Counted from the first letter of the stretch, positions 1-10,606 are shown. The stretch is 62,568 nucleotides of DNA from Chloroflexota bacterium (GCA_016213135.1 JACRBQ010000070.1:1-62568), one strand, 5' to 3'. Notes: generated from the letters alone by a model not told the origin. Translations and numbers: made by a program.

Positions 1-5
1 AGCGA

Positions 6-1658
<1,653 letters not shown>

Positions 1659-1687
1659 ATGGGACGCAGATGAATTCGGATATATGA

Positions 1688-1717
1688 TTGACCGCGACTG
1701 TCTGCTTTCAATAGAAC
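1688..1717 (+). promoter_or_regulatory. Possible sigma-70 promoter of the methyltransferase/ATPase/receiver/HNH cassette
   Basis: TTGACC (1688-1693) and TAGAAC (1712-1717) are separated by 18 bases in the gap between hutU and the methyltransferase. The boxes are imperfect, so this is only a plausible promoter. No strong hairpin was seen between the two genes. Confidence 0.3.
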
Positions 1718-1757
1718 TTCACCGTCTCAATGGATAGGCTTGCAAGGGTTATTACAC

Positions 1758-3785
1758 ATGCCACAATTACTTCATGAGCATTTGGAATTGTTCCATAGCG
1801 CAATTGAATCTGAAAAGCTAATTCTTGGTCGCCAACTTAGACAAGGCCAGCACAAACGCGAGTTTAAGAGGTATCAATTGCATTTGCAGACGATTTCCCA
1901 ACGTTACAACCCTCAAAAAAAGATTGGATACCGAGATGTAGTTGAACGCTTCCGGCACGAGGCCGCTTCACTATCATCTCTCATTGCCATAATCAATCGA
2001 TGGCTTGCTAATCACGGCTTACCGCCTCTGGCATCGCTTACGATTAACGGCATGGAGGAGTTTTACCCCGTCTCTCAAATTTCCAGTGTAGCCAATGATA
2101 TTTGCTGCCAAATTGCGGCAGGGACTCGTGATCCCGAAGGATTATCTCGATTACTGACAAGCGCGTCTAACAGTCTTTTCGAGAGGAGTTCGAAATACTT
2201 CTTTTCCGAATACTATACACCTCCCTCTGTTGCAGAACAGATTGTCCGCTATGCTCTCGCTTCTCGAAAACTTAGCGAAACGGATTTGCCAATTGTTGTT
2301 GACCCCGCTTGTGGCAATGGCTCTCTATTGTCATTGGTTGCTACTAAGTTTCTTTACAGAAGTCGACACACCGGTCAATCACCAAAGCAGATTCTCCAAA
2401 GCCTTCTGTCTTCTATACATGGTTTTGACATACAGCCTTATTCGGTCATTCTTACACGACTCAATTTGCTCCTGCAAGTGGTCGAGCTGTTTCCTGAGGC
2501 GTTGTCCGTCGCGACCAAGCTGGAAACACTTTTCGACAAGATAGTACTAAACGATCCTCTGCCTATGGGGCAAGACTTTTGGAAATCAGGCCAGCTTTTC
2601 GATGTGGTGATAGCAAATCCACCATATGGGAAGGTAGTCAATACTCACGTACCCTTTATAGGTGACTATCAAGATGTGGTTTATGGGCATGCCAACCTTT
2701 ATCAACTTTTTTTATGGTGGGCTATCAAAGCCACAAACCCTGGCGGCAACATTTCTTTTCTAATTCCCCAATCATTCAGATCGGGCTCATATTTCCAAAA
2801 ACTCCGCGCTCAAATAAGTGAAACTTGTGAGGTCAGAGCAATTACACACATTGGACATAGGACAAGCGTGTTCGAGGAAGTCGATCAGTCGTTAGTATGC
2901 TTATCTTTGCAGAAACGAGGAGGAGTCAACGGCTCTGGAAGGACTACAAAGATTGAGATTTTTCAGAATGGTTCAACAGCGCACCAACCCATGTTGACAA
3001 ACTCCTTTAGGGTCAAAACCGACGAGCTAACCAGAAAATGGGGCAACACCACAATTTGGGTTTTATCGGAAAACAAATCTGACTACGAAATCCTCGACAA
3101 AGTCTTACGTATTTGCAACACTTCTTTTAAAGACAATCGCTTTATACGCGTTCGAAACGGGGGCTTTGTCTGGAATCAGCAAAAACCACTTCTTCTCGAA
3201 CGCTATATTAGTAAATCGAAACCACTTATCTCAGCAACATCAATCAGCCCATTTCATTGTAAGTTTCCTGTTTCACCTGCCTCCCAGAATTATAAACGTC
3301 AGTACGTAATGGCCAATAACAACCGCAATTTGCCAATTTACTACGAAGAACTCTTGATTATCCAGAGAACTACAGCCCAGAAATCAGGGAGACGTGTAAT
3401 TGGAACGATGATCACTGACGATGTTGTTGCATTAGAACGCGGCTTTTTTGTTGAGAACCATGTAAATGTTATTCAAGACATATCTAAAAACCCGTCAGCC
3501 AAGAAGAGCGAAATGCTTTGGGGCCTGACTGGTTGGGCAAACTCTCGTTTACTCAATTTTACATTTGACATGCTCAATGGCTCAGCTCATATCTCGGGTT
3601 ATGAGTTGAATATGTTACCTTTGCCTAGTGAACTTGTTGCTGAACTTGCTGGCCTCGCCAAGAAAGCGGCCCGGCCAAACAGTATTTACCGTAACCAATC
3701 CTATGATGATGTGGAAAACACTGTGCTAGATTTCTTTCATCTGACGAAGCCTCAGCGAAATCGACTGAAGGAAAAAATTAAATGA
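1758..3785 (+). CDS. N6-adenine DNA methyltransferase (Eco57I/type IIG-like, no nuclease domain)
   Basis: Class I SAM-dependent DNA methyltransferase of about 675 residues, predicted to methylate adenine N6. Motif X is seen as SEYYTPPSVAEQIV near residue 150, SAM-binding motif I as DPACGNGS at about 182, and catalytic motif IV as NPPYGKV at 287. The C-terminal half resembles the target-recognition region of Eco57I-like enzymes. The N-terminal 130 residues are helical and show no PD-(D/E)XK motif, so it looks like a modification subunit only. I chose the ATG at 1758; an in-frame TTG at 1740 is also possible, and neither has a strong Shine-Dalgarno. Its stop overlaps the next start as ATGA, indicating translational coupling. 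Base composition is clearly more AT-rich than the flanking genes, suggesting recent acquisition. The recognition sequence cannot be predicted. Confidence 0.88.
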   Translation: MPQLLHEHLELFHSAIESEKLILGRQLRQGQHKREFKRYQLHLQTISQRYNPQKKIGYRDVVERFRHEAASLSSLIAIINRWLANHGLPPLASLTINGMEEFYPVSQISSVANDICCQIAAGTRDPEGLSRLLTSASNSLFERSSKYFFSEYYTPPSVAEQIVRYALASRKLSETDLPIVVDPACGNGSLLSLVATKFLYRSRHTGQSPKQILQSLLSSIHGFDIQPYSVILTRLNLLLQVVELFPEALSVATKLETLFDKIVLNDPLPMGQDFWKSGQLFDVVIANPPYGKVVNTHVPFIGDYQDVVYGHANLYQLFLWWAIKATNPGGNISFLIPQSFRSGSYFQKLRAQISETCEVRAITHIGHRTSVFEEVDQSLVCLSLQKRGGVNGSGRTTKIEIFQNGSTAHQPMLTNSFRVKTDELTRKWGNTTIWVLSENKSDYEILDKVLRICNTSFKDNRFIRVRNGGFVWNQQKPLLLERYISKSKPLISATSISPFHCKFPVSPASQNYKRQYVMANNNRNLPIYYEELLIIQRTTAQKSGRRVIGTMITDDVVALERGFFVENHVNVIQDISKNPSAKKSEMLWGLTGWANSRLLNFTFDMLNGSAHISGYELNMLPLPSELVAELAGLAKKAARPNSIYRNQSYDDVENTVLDFFHLTKPQRNRLKEKIK

Positions 3786-5992
3786 CGCAACATGAACTCG
3801 ACCTGCCACCAAGAATTGGCTTCAAAGTCAGCGCACGTACTGTGCAAATGCTCGGGCGCGAAAATGTGTCCAGTCCCATCGTTGCGCTAACAGAAATCAT
3901 TAAAAACTCCTATGACGCTGATGCCAATTCGGTCTGGATAGAGTTCCAGAGCGCATCATCTTATTCAGGAGTGATCCGAATTTATGATGACGGCGAAGGA
4001 ATGACCTTTGAAGACCTGAGAGATAAATGGCTAGTTATAGCTACTGACAACAAACTCGCAAAAAGAGTCACGAGGCGCAAAAAACGGGCAAAAGTAGGCG
4101 AAAAGGGTATAGGGAGGTTGGCCCTCGATCGCCTTGCAGAGAGTGTAACAGTTATAACTAGACATAAGGATCATAGGACCTTGCAACTCGAAATTGATTG
4201 GACACGATACGACAACCCCCAAGATGGTCTTGAGGAAATCAAGCACCCAATTTCGGTTCCTGCAAGCGAACAGGAACGAGCCCCCGGAACAGAACTTATT
4301 CTGAAAGGACTTCGAGATCGCTGGACGCAAAAAATGTACAGGGACCTCCATTCGGATTTATCACTTCTCGTCGCCCCTTTCGAATCTAATGAGATCAGCT
4401 TTAGGATTATTTTTGAGTGTGATGAAGCCCCTGAACTCAGTGGTGAGATAACCAACCCCCTGCTAGAAAAGGCTGAGTACAAGTTGGACTCGAAACTAGA
4501 CGAAAAGGGAGAGATAAAACACTTGTTGACATATCAACCAACAGGTGAAATCAGTCATTCTAAGAAAAAATGGCACGAAGAAATGGATGTTTCACCGGAC
4601 ACCAAACCGGCGTGTGGTCCGATTCACTTCAAACTTTACTTTTATGTCAGGGATAAAGAAAAATTACGTGAACTCAACGTTAAGCGCGCAGATCTCGATA
4701 AATTCCTCAGCGACTTTCAAGGCATTCGTATCTATCGTGACGGCTTTCGAGTCAAACCCTACGGGGATCCTTCTTCAGATGAGGATTGGTTGGGACTGAA
4801 TGCTAAGCGTGTTAGCCATCCGGCGGGGATCGGATCATTTAAGGGGAGCTGGAGTTTAGCTGAGAATCAAGTGGTCGGAAGTGTTCAGATTGCGCGCGCC
4901 GACAACCCCGAGCTTGAAGACCAAACTAATCGTGAGGGGCTCATACAGAACCAAGCATATCTCGACTTTCGGAATTTTCTACTGAGCGGCATAAATTTCA
5001 TTGAGCTTGAACGACAGGCTAGGTATCGTAGAGATAAACGCACGCAACAGGAAGACCCTCTAGCGGCCACAGATCAAGCTACTAACATCCTAGCTAATGG
5101 CATTGGCAAGATTCGCGGCATTGCCGAAAAAATACAGGAAAAGGATCAACCTACTGCGGCCCGTCTCCTTTCAATAGCAGAGGAAGTCGAAAAGGCAACA
5201 AGCCAAATTGGCATTGCCAGCGACTTGATCGCTGAAGAACAAACAGAAAAGCAACTACTGGTAGGATTAGCCACTCTCGGAATCGCGATTGCCGCGTTTG
5301 GACACGAAACCGTCAGTGACGTGAACATGGTCGTAGATAAAGCCGATCTTCTCAAGGATGTAGTACAAGCACTACCGTCTCGTCATCGAAAAGAGGCCGT
5401 TGCAGATTTGCAAGCATTAATTCGAGCCGCTGAGCGGGTTAAGAACTGGGGACAGTTCGCTCTAGCCAGAATCAAAAGGTCGAAAAGAGTCCCTAAGGAA
5501 ATTGACATCAATTCGGTTGTAGAAGAAATAATTCGCGCCTTCAAATATACCTTGGATACATTGAGTATTAGGCAAGGAACTCATCTTCCAAAATCTATAC
5601 CTAAATTCTATGGGTTTGAAATGGATATCGAATCCATTCTCATTAATTTCATCACAAATTCTGTTGAAGCCATGCGGTTCACTCCACTATCTAAACGCGA
5701 AATTCAAATTAGCACCAACTATTTGGATGCTGACAACACTATACGACTCAGATTCCTTGATAGCGGGAAAGGCATTCCAGAATCAGACGAGCAAAAAATA
5801 TTCAGTCCTTTGTATAGCACGAAGCTGAATGAGAAGAACGAACCGATCGGTACAGGAATGGGTCTTACAATTGTCAGGGATGCTGTACAGGAATATGGGG
5901 GCGAAATAAATGTAAAAGGCAAAGGCAAGTTGGGCGGAGCCGAGTTTGAAGTGCTCTTGCCTGTTTCACCTAACAAACCAAAGCGGAGGTAA
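3782..5992 (+). CDS. Double GHKL ATPase: N-terminal MORC/Hsp90-like domain plus C-terminal histidine-kinase domain
   Basis: A 736-residue protein with two ATP-binding GHKL modules. The first shows an N-box with E38, N42 and D45 (TEIIKNSYDADA), a G1 box DDGEGM at 69-74, and a G2 loop GEKGIGRLALDRL near 103-115, as in MutL, Hsp90 and MORC ATPases. The second shows an H-box-like AAFGHE with His508, an N-box NFITNSVEAM near 625, G1 DSGKG near 660, and GTGMGLTIV near 690, as in sensor histidine kinases. No transmembrane segment or classical sensor domain is evident, so it should be cytosolic. It overlaps the methyltransferase by four bases and is followed by a receiver protein, its likely phosphotransfer partner. 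Known biology: MORC-like ATPases occur in restriction-modification operons. Inference: the first ATPase senses or clamps DNA and the second signals to the receiver. Confidence 0.85.
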   Translation: MTQHELDLPPRIGFKVSARTVQMLGRENVSSPIVALTEIIKNSYDADANSVWIEFQSASSYSGVIRIYDDGEGMTFEDLRDKWLVIATDNKLAKRVTRRKKRAKVGEKGIGRLALDRLAESVTVITRHKDHRTLQLEIDWTRYDNPQDGLEEIKHPISVPASEQERAPGTELILKGLRDRWTQKMYRDLHSDLSLLVAPFESNEISFRIIFECDEAPELSGEITNPLLEKAEYKLDSKLDEKGEIKHLLTYQPTGEISHSKKKWHEEMDVSPDTKPACGPIHFKLYFYVRDKEKLRELNVKRADLDKFLSDFQGIRIYRDGFRVKPYGDPSSDEDWLGLNAKRVSHPAGIGSFKGSWSLAENQVVGSVQIARADNPELEDQTNREGLIQNQAYLDFRNFLLSGINFIELERQARYRRDKRTQQEDPLAATDQATNILANGIGKIRGIAEKIQEKDQPTAARLLSIAEEVEKATSQIGIASDLIAEEQTEKQLLVGLATLGIAIAAFGHETVSDVNMVVDKADLLKDVVQALPSRHRKEAVADLQALIRAAERVKNWGQFALARIKRSKRVPKEIDINSVVEEIIRAFKYTLDTLSIRQGTHLPKSIPKFYGFEMDIESILINFITNSVEAMRFTPLSKREIQISTNYLDADNTIRLRFLDSGKGIPESDEQKIFSPLYSTKLNEKNEPIGTGMGLTIVRDAVQEYGGEINVKGKGKLGGAEFEVLLPVSPNKPKRR

Positions 5993-5999
5993 TCCTGCT

Positions 6000-6698
6000 A
6001 TGTCGAACACCAAGGTCATTTGGCTTATCGAGGATAACGAAAATGAAGCAGATAACTATCGACGATTTCTGCAACGAGCTATAAAAGCCGGTTCCAGCGA
6101 TCTAAGTGTGAATATCATTAACGTAAAAGACAAGCCATCTCTAGCTGACTATCGCGACATCGTAACTAATCAAGATACTGGGGCAGTTTTGATTGATTAT
6201 GACTTGAAACGGGGCGGGGTTGAGTACGACGGGGCTGATTTGGCCCGATATTTACGGATGATCAAACCAGAGTTGTCGATGTACATCCTCACAGCTTGGC
6301 GTCAAGACGTTGAGGGCTTGGGAGAAGTGGAAGACGTGATTCCGAAAGAGGAAATGAGAAAATCAGCATCGGGTTACCTTCAGGCAATACTCCGTTCAAT
6401 GAAAAGGTACGAAACTGCGTTAACTGAGAAACAGAAGCGACTGAATGCTTTAGTCGACGTGAAGCTTGCGGGAACGATAGGAAAAAAAGAAGAAGCCGAG
6501 CTTCTAAAATTGCGCCAAGAAATCGAAAGACCATTTGCTGATGTAATTATTGCGGCTGAAATTAAATCCCCAAGGACTGAAAACGAAGAGCTTAAGGCAC
6601 TAGAGAGGATTTCCGAACAATTGGAGCGGATCACAACACGATCACGGAAATTACCGGCGAAAAAAACGCCGACTCGCTCTAAAAAGCGAAAATCGTAA
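6000..6698 (+). CDS. Stand-alone receiver-domain (response-regulator-like) protein with basic coiled-coil tail
   Basis: About 232 residues. The first 120 form a receiver domain with its key residues: acidic pair E11-D12, phospho-acceptor D66 (VLIDYDL), T98 (YILTAW) and K116 (IPKEE). The rest is charged, probably coiled coil, and ends in a lysine/arginine-rich tail (PAKKTPTRSKKRKS). No helix-turn-helix output domain is visible, so a conventional transcription-factor role is unlikely; the basic tail could bind DNA or the nuclease. I chose the ATG at 6000 because it follows GGAGG with suitable spacing, rather than an upstream in-frame ATG inside the preceding gene. It begins eight bases after the ATPase stop and precedes the HNH gene by 14 bases. 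The receiver call is firm; its role in this cassette is inferred. Confidence 0.82.
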   Translation: MSNTKVIWLIEDNENEADNYRRFLQRAIKAGSSDLSVNIINVKDKPSLADYRDIVTNQDTGAVLIDYDLKRGGVEYDGADLARYLRMIKPELSMYILTAWRQDVEGLGEVEDVIPKEEMRKSASGYLQAILRSMKRYETALTEKQKRLNALVDVKLAGTIGKKEEAELLKLRQEIERPFADVIIAAEIKSPRTENEELKALERISEQLERITTRSRKLPAKKTPTRSKKRKS

Positions 6699-6712
6699 GA
6701 GGGCGATTAGAA

Positions 6713-7372
6713 GTGCTTATCGCTCGAGTGAGCGCGCCGAAGTATCGAAACTACAGGAAATATCGTCCCTATGTTCGGCGGAGCTTTAAGTGCAGGTGCG
6801 TATACTGCCTTATTCATGAAACCGAGCTTGGCGGCCCTAGATTCTTTACGATCGATCACCTCATACCGCGAAGTGTCGCGCCTTTCCTGAAAAATACTTA
6901 CGAAAATCTTTTATACGCTTGCGATGAATGTAATTCCTTTAAAAAAGACGATTGGAATGCTGGTGACCCATTAGTGGTTGGTCGTGGCTACTTAGATCCT
7001 TGTAAATATGATTATGATACTCACTTCCACCTAATCAAAAATACTGGCAAAATCAAAGGCCTCTCAAAGATCGCCATTTACATGATTGAGCGGTTGTGGT
7101 TGAACCGGCCATTGGTGGTTAACGTGAGGGTCAGAAGACATTGGGATGGCCGGAAAGTCGATAAGATCGAGAAACTGATTTTGAAAGCTAACGATGCTCT
7201 CAATGTTGTAGCAGGTTCTGAAAAACAAAACATTAAGGAGATTATTAGAGATCTGGAATTGCAGAAAAATACAATAACTGCCAGACTGTTAGATATCGCT
7301 TCCTGTAGACCTGAAACTGAATGGAAACTAAGAACTCAGACGCGATTAGTTGCTCGTTCTCGCAGGTATTGA
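6713..7372 (+). CDS. HNH endonuclease
   Basis: A 219-residue protein with a zinc-ribbon HNH nuclease core in its first 80 residues: C29-x2-C32, the catalytic D48-H49 pair (TIDHLIPRS), N65, then C70-x2-C73 with N74 and K77. The N-terminus is strongly basic (KYRNYRKYRPYVRR), suitable for DNA contact. The remaining 140 residues are helical and unassigned. The start is a GTG with a weak upstream GAGGG. As the last gene of the cassette and the only nuclease in it, it is the likely effector that cuts unmodified DNA. Composition stays AT-rich to the end of this gene, and the next gene (convergent, minus strand) returns to high GC, marking the right edge of the acquired block. The HNH assignment is firm; target specificity is unknown. 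Confidence 0.88.
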   Translation: MLIARVSAPKYRNYRKYRPYVRRSFKCRCVYCLIHETELGGPRFFTIDHLIPRSVAPFLKNTYENLLYACDECNSFKKDDWNAGDPLVVGRGYLDPCKYDYDTHFHLIKNTGKIKGLSKIAIYMIERLWLNRPLVVNVRVRRHWDGRKVDKIEKLILKANDALNVVAGSEKQNIKEIIRDLELQKNTITARLLDIASCRPETEWKLRTQTRLVARSRRY

Positions 7373-7433
7373 TTCTGAACAAGTTTTGAATAGAAAAATA
7401 TTGATACAAAGTGGTGAGGCAGAAAACAGATGT

Positions 7434-8105
7434 CTACAGGCGCGGGAACTTCCCCGCGGCATCCGTCACCACCGGCCCATGCCCCACGCACACCACCTTC
7501 GCGCCGAGGGCGGCCTGCTTTCGCACCGACGCATCGGCCTGCGCTTGATCCCACGTGTTGCCGCCGCTCGATCCGTCCAGCCTGTCGCGCGCGCTCTTCA
7601 TCGAGTCGCCCGCAAATAAGACCCCCGCCGACGGTGAATACAGCGAAATGTGATCCGGCGTGTGGCCGGGTGTGGACAGCACACGCAGGCCGCCCAGCAC
7701 GGGCAGCGTTTGCCCGTCGGTGATCACCTCGTCCACGTTGGCAGGCTCCGCTTTGAACAACGGCGCCAGCAAACCGAACAGCACTTTTTGCAGCCCGATA
7801 GCTTTGAGTTGCCGCGACGACTCGCCTTTGGCCATGGCTTCGGCCTCGGCGCGGCTGGCAAACACCCGCGCCCCGCTGGCCCGCCGCAGCGGCCCCACAC
7901 TGCCCACGTGGTCGCCGTCGGCGTGAGTGATGATGATGCGTTTAAGATCGCTTGGCGACTTGCCAATACCGGCGATATATTTCAGAATCTTTTTCTCGCT
8001 GCCGGGCAGGCCGGTGTCGATCAGCGTTAGCCCGTCGGGGTCAACGATGAGGTAGGGGTTGGCGATGATGCCGGGGATGAGGTGGACGTTGGGGGCGATT
8101 TGCAT
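7434..8105 (-). CDS. MBL-fold metallo-hydrolase
   Basis: Metallo-beta-lactamase-fold hydrolase of about 223 residues. The zinc-binding motif THADGDHVGSVG is followed by the later histidine in STPGHTPDHIS, the metal-bridging aspartate in FAGDSM, and a C-terminal GHGPV. The family hydrolyses diverse esters, thioesters, lactones or phosphodiesters, and the substrate cannot be read from sequence. The ATG at 8105 was chosen because AAGGAG lies at the right distance upstream; an upstream in-frame start is less likely. It is convergent with the HNH nuclease and divergent from the O-methyltransferase gene, with which it shares an 80-bp intergenic region. Confidence 0.85.
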   Translation of the reverse strand: MQIAPNVHLIPGIIANPYLIVDPDGLTLIDTGLPGSEKKILKYIAGIGKSPSDLKRIIITHADGDHVGSVGPLRRASGARVFASRAEAEAMAKGESSRQLKAIGLQKVLFGLLAPLFKAEPANVDEVITDGQTLPVLGGLRVLSTPGHTPDHISLYSPSAGVLFAGDSMKSARDRLDGSSGGNTWDQAQADASVRKQAALGAKVVCVGHGPVVTDAAGKFPRL

Positions 8106-8188
8106 GGCGGCTCCTTCGAACGGTGATTGTACTGCCAAATTGGGCTATACTCCGTGTGCTTCAACCTATGAAAGGCTTGAAACGATCT

Positions 8189-8842
8189 ATGCCTATCTAT
8201 AACGACACTCTGAGCAAATACATCACCGATCTCTTCGCCAAACAGGACGACGCCCAACGGCGCGCGCTGGAAGACTCGCCCCGGCGCGGCCTGCCTGCCA
8301 TCAGCATCACGCCCGAGGAGGGCCGCTTTTTGCAAATGCTGGCGCGCATGTGCGGCGCGGTCAAGGCGGTGGAGATCGGCACGCTGGGCGGACACAGCGG
8401 CATTTGGATTGCGCGGGGATTGGCGCCGGGTGGCAAGCTGGTCACATTAGAACGAGCACGCGCCCACGCCGAGGTGGCCCATGAGCATTTCGCCGCCGCC
8501 GGGGTGGCCGACCGGGTGGACATCCGTTTGGGCGACGCACACGCCACCCTGCAGAATCTCGCGTCCGAGGGGCCGTTTGATTTTGTCTTCATCGACGCCG
8601 AGAAGTCCGGCTATCCGTTTTATTTCGATTGGGCGCTGGCCCATGTGCGGGTGGGCGGCGTGATTGCCGCGCACAATGCGTTTCGCTACGGCGATGTGGT
8701 TGGTAGAGACGTTCCGCCGGAACATCTCCACGATACGGATAACATGCGCGAATTCAATCGCCGCGTGGCCGCCGAGCCTCGGGTGATCAGCACCATTTAC
8801 CCGGCCGGCGATGGCACGGTGGTGGCCGTGAAAATTGCGTAG
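8189..8842 (+). CDS. SAM-dependent O-methyltransferase (caffeoyl-CoA OMT/COMT family)
   Basis: Class I methyltransferase of about 217 residues. Motif I is EIGTLGGHSGIW, followed by LERARAHAEVA (motif II acidic end) and FDFVFIDAEKSGYPFYFDWAL, the metal-binding aspartate segment typical of cation-dependent catechol/caffeoyl-CoA methyltransferases. Family members methylate catechol-like hydroxyls; the natural acceptor here is unknown. The start at 8189 (MPIYND) fits family N-termini better than in-frame ATGs at 8123 and 8168. It is followed 12 bases later by the ParB/USP fusion gene and may be co-transcribed with it. Confidence 0.88.
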   Translation: MPIYNDTLSKYITDLFAKQDDAQRRALEDSPRRGLPAISITPEEGRFLQMLARMCGAVKAVEIGTLGGHSGIWIARGLAPGGKLVTLERARAHAEVAHEHFAAAGVADRVDIRLGDAHATLQNLASEGPFDFVFIDAEKSGYPFYFDWALAHVRVGGVIAAHNAFRYGDVVGRDVPPEHLHDTDNMREFNRRVAAEPRVISTIYPAGDGTVVAVKIA

Positions 8843-8854
8843 GGGCGGGCGGCT

Positions 8855-10588
8855 ATGAATTACCCGTCGTCGGGGATGCACACCGCCCGCGAGGATTTTC
8901 GCCGCGCGCGGCAGCAAGCGGCCCTGCAGGAAATTGTGGGCCGCCTCACCGGCAAGCCGGTGGAACTGCTGTCATATGAAGACGTTTACCGCAAACTCAA
9001 GGCCACCGGCAGCGCCGAACGCGGCCTGAGGGATATTCCGCTGGATGCCATTGTGGGCAGCGTGGGCCGGTATACCGATTTCACCCGCACGTTTTTGCCG
9101 CGCCAGAACAGCGACGAAGACCGCTGGGCGGGAGTGAAGGCGGCGGCGACCAACATGAGCGCGCACGGCTTGCCGCCCATTGAGGTGTACCAGATTGGCG
9201 AGGCGTATTTTGTGCGCGATGGCAACCACCGCGTGTCGGTGGCCCGGCAGATGGGGGCGACCCACGTTCAGGCCTACGTGATCGAAGTGCGAACCCGGGT
9301 CCCCATTTCGCCCGATACCAGCCCCGACGAGTTGCTGCTCAAAGCGGAATACGCCGAGTTTCTCGACCGCACCAAACTGGATCAACTGCGCCCGTTGGCT
9401 GACCTGACGGTGACCGTGCCCGGCCAGTATGAGATTCTGGAGCATCACATCGAGGTGCATCGCTACTTCATGGGCCTCGATTTCCAACGGGACATTTCAT
9501 ACGAGGAGGCCGTGGGCCACTGGTACGACGAGGTGTATCTGCCCGTGGTGCTGGCCTTCCGCGAGCGCGGCCTGTTGCGGCACTTCCCCGACCGCACCGA
9601 GACCGACCTGTATTTGTGGGTGGCCGAGCACCGCGCCGCGCTGGAAGAGGAGCTGGGTTGGCGTATCACCGCCGCCGCCGCCGCCGTCGATCTCTCGGCG
9701 CGCGAGGGGGCCAATTTGCAGAGCGCGGCCGGCCGCATTTTCAACGCCGTGCTGCCCGCCGGGCTGGAGGCCGGGCCGCCTGCCGGCGCGTGGCGCAAAG
9801 ACCGGTTGACGGCGCGGTACACCGACCGGCTGTTCGGCGACATACTCGTGCCAGTGAGCGGCGAAGACTCCGGCTGGTTTGCTCTTGAGCAGGCGTGGCG
9901 CATTGCCAAACTGGACTCGGCCACGCTGCACGGGTTGCACGTGGTGGCGGCCGAGGACGAGCGCGAGAGCGAAGCGGCCCTCAAAGTGCGGGATCACTTT
10001 TTGTGGCGTTGCGGCGAGGTGGGTGTGCCGGGCAGCCTGGCCATCGAGGCGGGCGAGGTCACACCCAAAATCTGCGAGCGCGCCCTGCTCACCGATCTGG
10101 TGGTCGTCAACATGGCGTATCCCCCGGCGCCCGAGCCGCTGGCCCGACTCAGCTCCGGCTTCCGCGCCCTGCTGCGCCGTTGCGCCCGGCCCGTGCTGGC
10201 CGTGCCCGGCGTGGTCACGCCGTTGACGAAGGTGCTGCTGGCCTACGACGGCAGCCCCCGCGCCGAAGAAGCATTGTTTGTGGCCGCCTATGCCGCCGGC
10301 GAATGGCATCTGCCGCTCACCGTGCTCACGGTGTTGGAGGGCGGGCGCGCCACCGATGAGACGTTGGAGCGCGCGCGGCAATATCTGGAATTTCACGAAA
10401 CCTCAGCTGCGCTCGTGCGCGAAACCGGCCCCGCCGACGAGGCCATCCTGCGCGTTGCCGACGAGCGCCAGTGCGACCTCATCATCATGGGCGGCTATGG
10501 CCGCGCCCCAATGATCGAGGTGGTGGTGGGCAGCGCCGTCGATCGCGTGTTGCGCGAGGCGCGCAAACCCGTGCTCATCTGCCGCTAA
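8855..10588 (+). CDS. ParB/Srx-like domain fused to two universal-stress-protein domains
   Basis: A 577-residue cytosolic protein. Residues about 60-160 contain a ParB/sulfiredoxin-like nucleotide-binding motif, DGNHRVSVARQMG. A unique middle region follows (about 160-320, with HHIEVHRYFMGLDFQ). The C-terminal half has two UspA domains: the first starts near DILVPVSGED (about 330), the second near KVLLAYDGS (about 460) and carries the ATP-site GGYGRAPMIEVVVGSAVD near its end. USP domains bind ATP or AMP and act in stress survival; ParB/Srx domains can bind CTP or ATP or act as nucleases. A fusion suggests a nucleotide-responsive regulator, but its action is unknown. It follows the O-methyltransferase closely. 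Confidence 0.8.
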   Translation: MNYPSSGMHTAREDFRRARQQAALQEIVGRLTGKPVELLSYEDVYRKLKATGSAERGLRDIPLDAIVGSVGRYTDFTRTFLPRQNSDEDRWAGVKAAATNMSAHGLPPIEVYQIGEAYFVRDGNHRVSVARQMGATHVQAYVIEVRTRVPISPDTSPDELLLKAEYAEFLDRTKLDQLRPLADLTVTVPGQYEILEHHIEVHRYFMGLDFQRDISYEEAVGHWYDEVYLPVVLAFRERGLLRHFPDRTETDLYLWVAEHRAALEEELGWRITAAAAAVDLSAREGANLQSAAGRIFNAVLPAGLEAGPPAGAWRKDRLTARYTDRLFGDILVPVSGEDSGWFALEQAWRIAKLDSATLHGLHVVAAEDERESEAALKVRDHFLWRCGEVGVPGSLAIEAGEVTPKICERALLTDLVVVNMAYPPAPEPLARLSSGFRALLRRCARPVLAVPGVVTPLTKVLLAYDGSPRAEEALFVAAYAAGEWHLPLTVLTVLEGGRATDETLERARQYLEFHETSAALVRETGPADEAILRVADERQCDLIIMGGYGRAPMIEVVVGSAVDRVLREARKPVLICR

Positions 10589-10606
10589 CCGCATTTCTTG
10601 CACCTT

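Noticed and set aside
1758-7372. Labelling the cassette as BREX, DISARM, Dnd or Detocs
   Set aside because: No PglZ, BrxC, DrmA/B, DndB-E or Detocs effector features are present; only general resemblance to methylation-plus-signalling systems.
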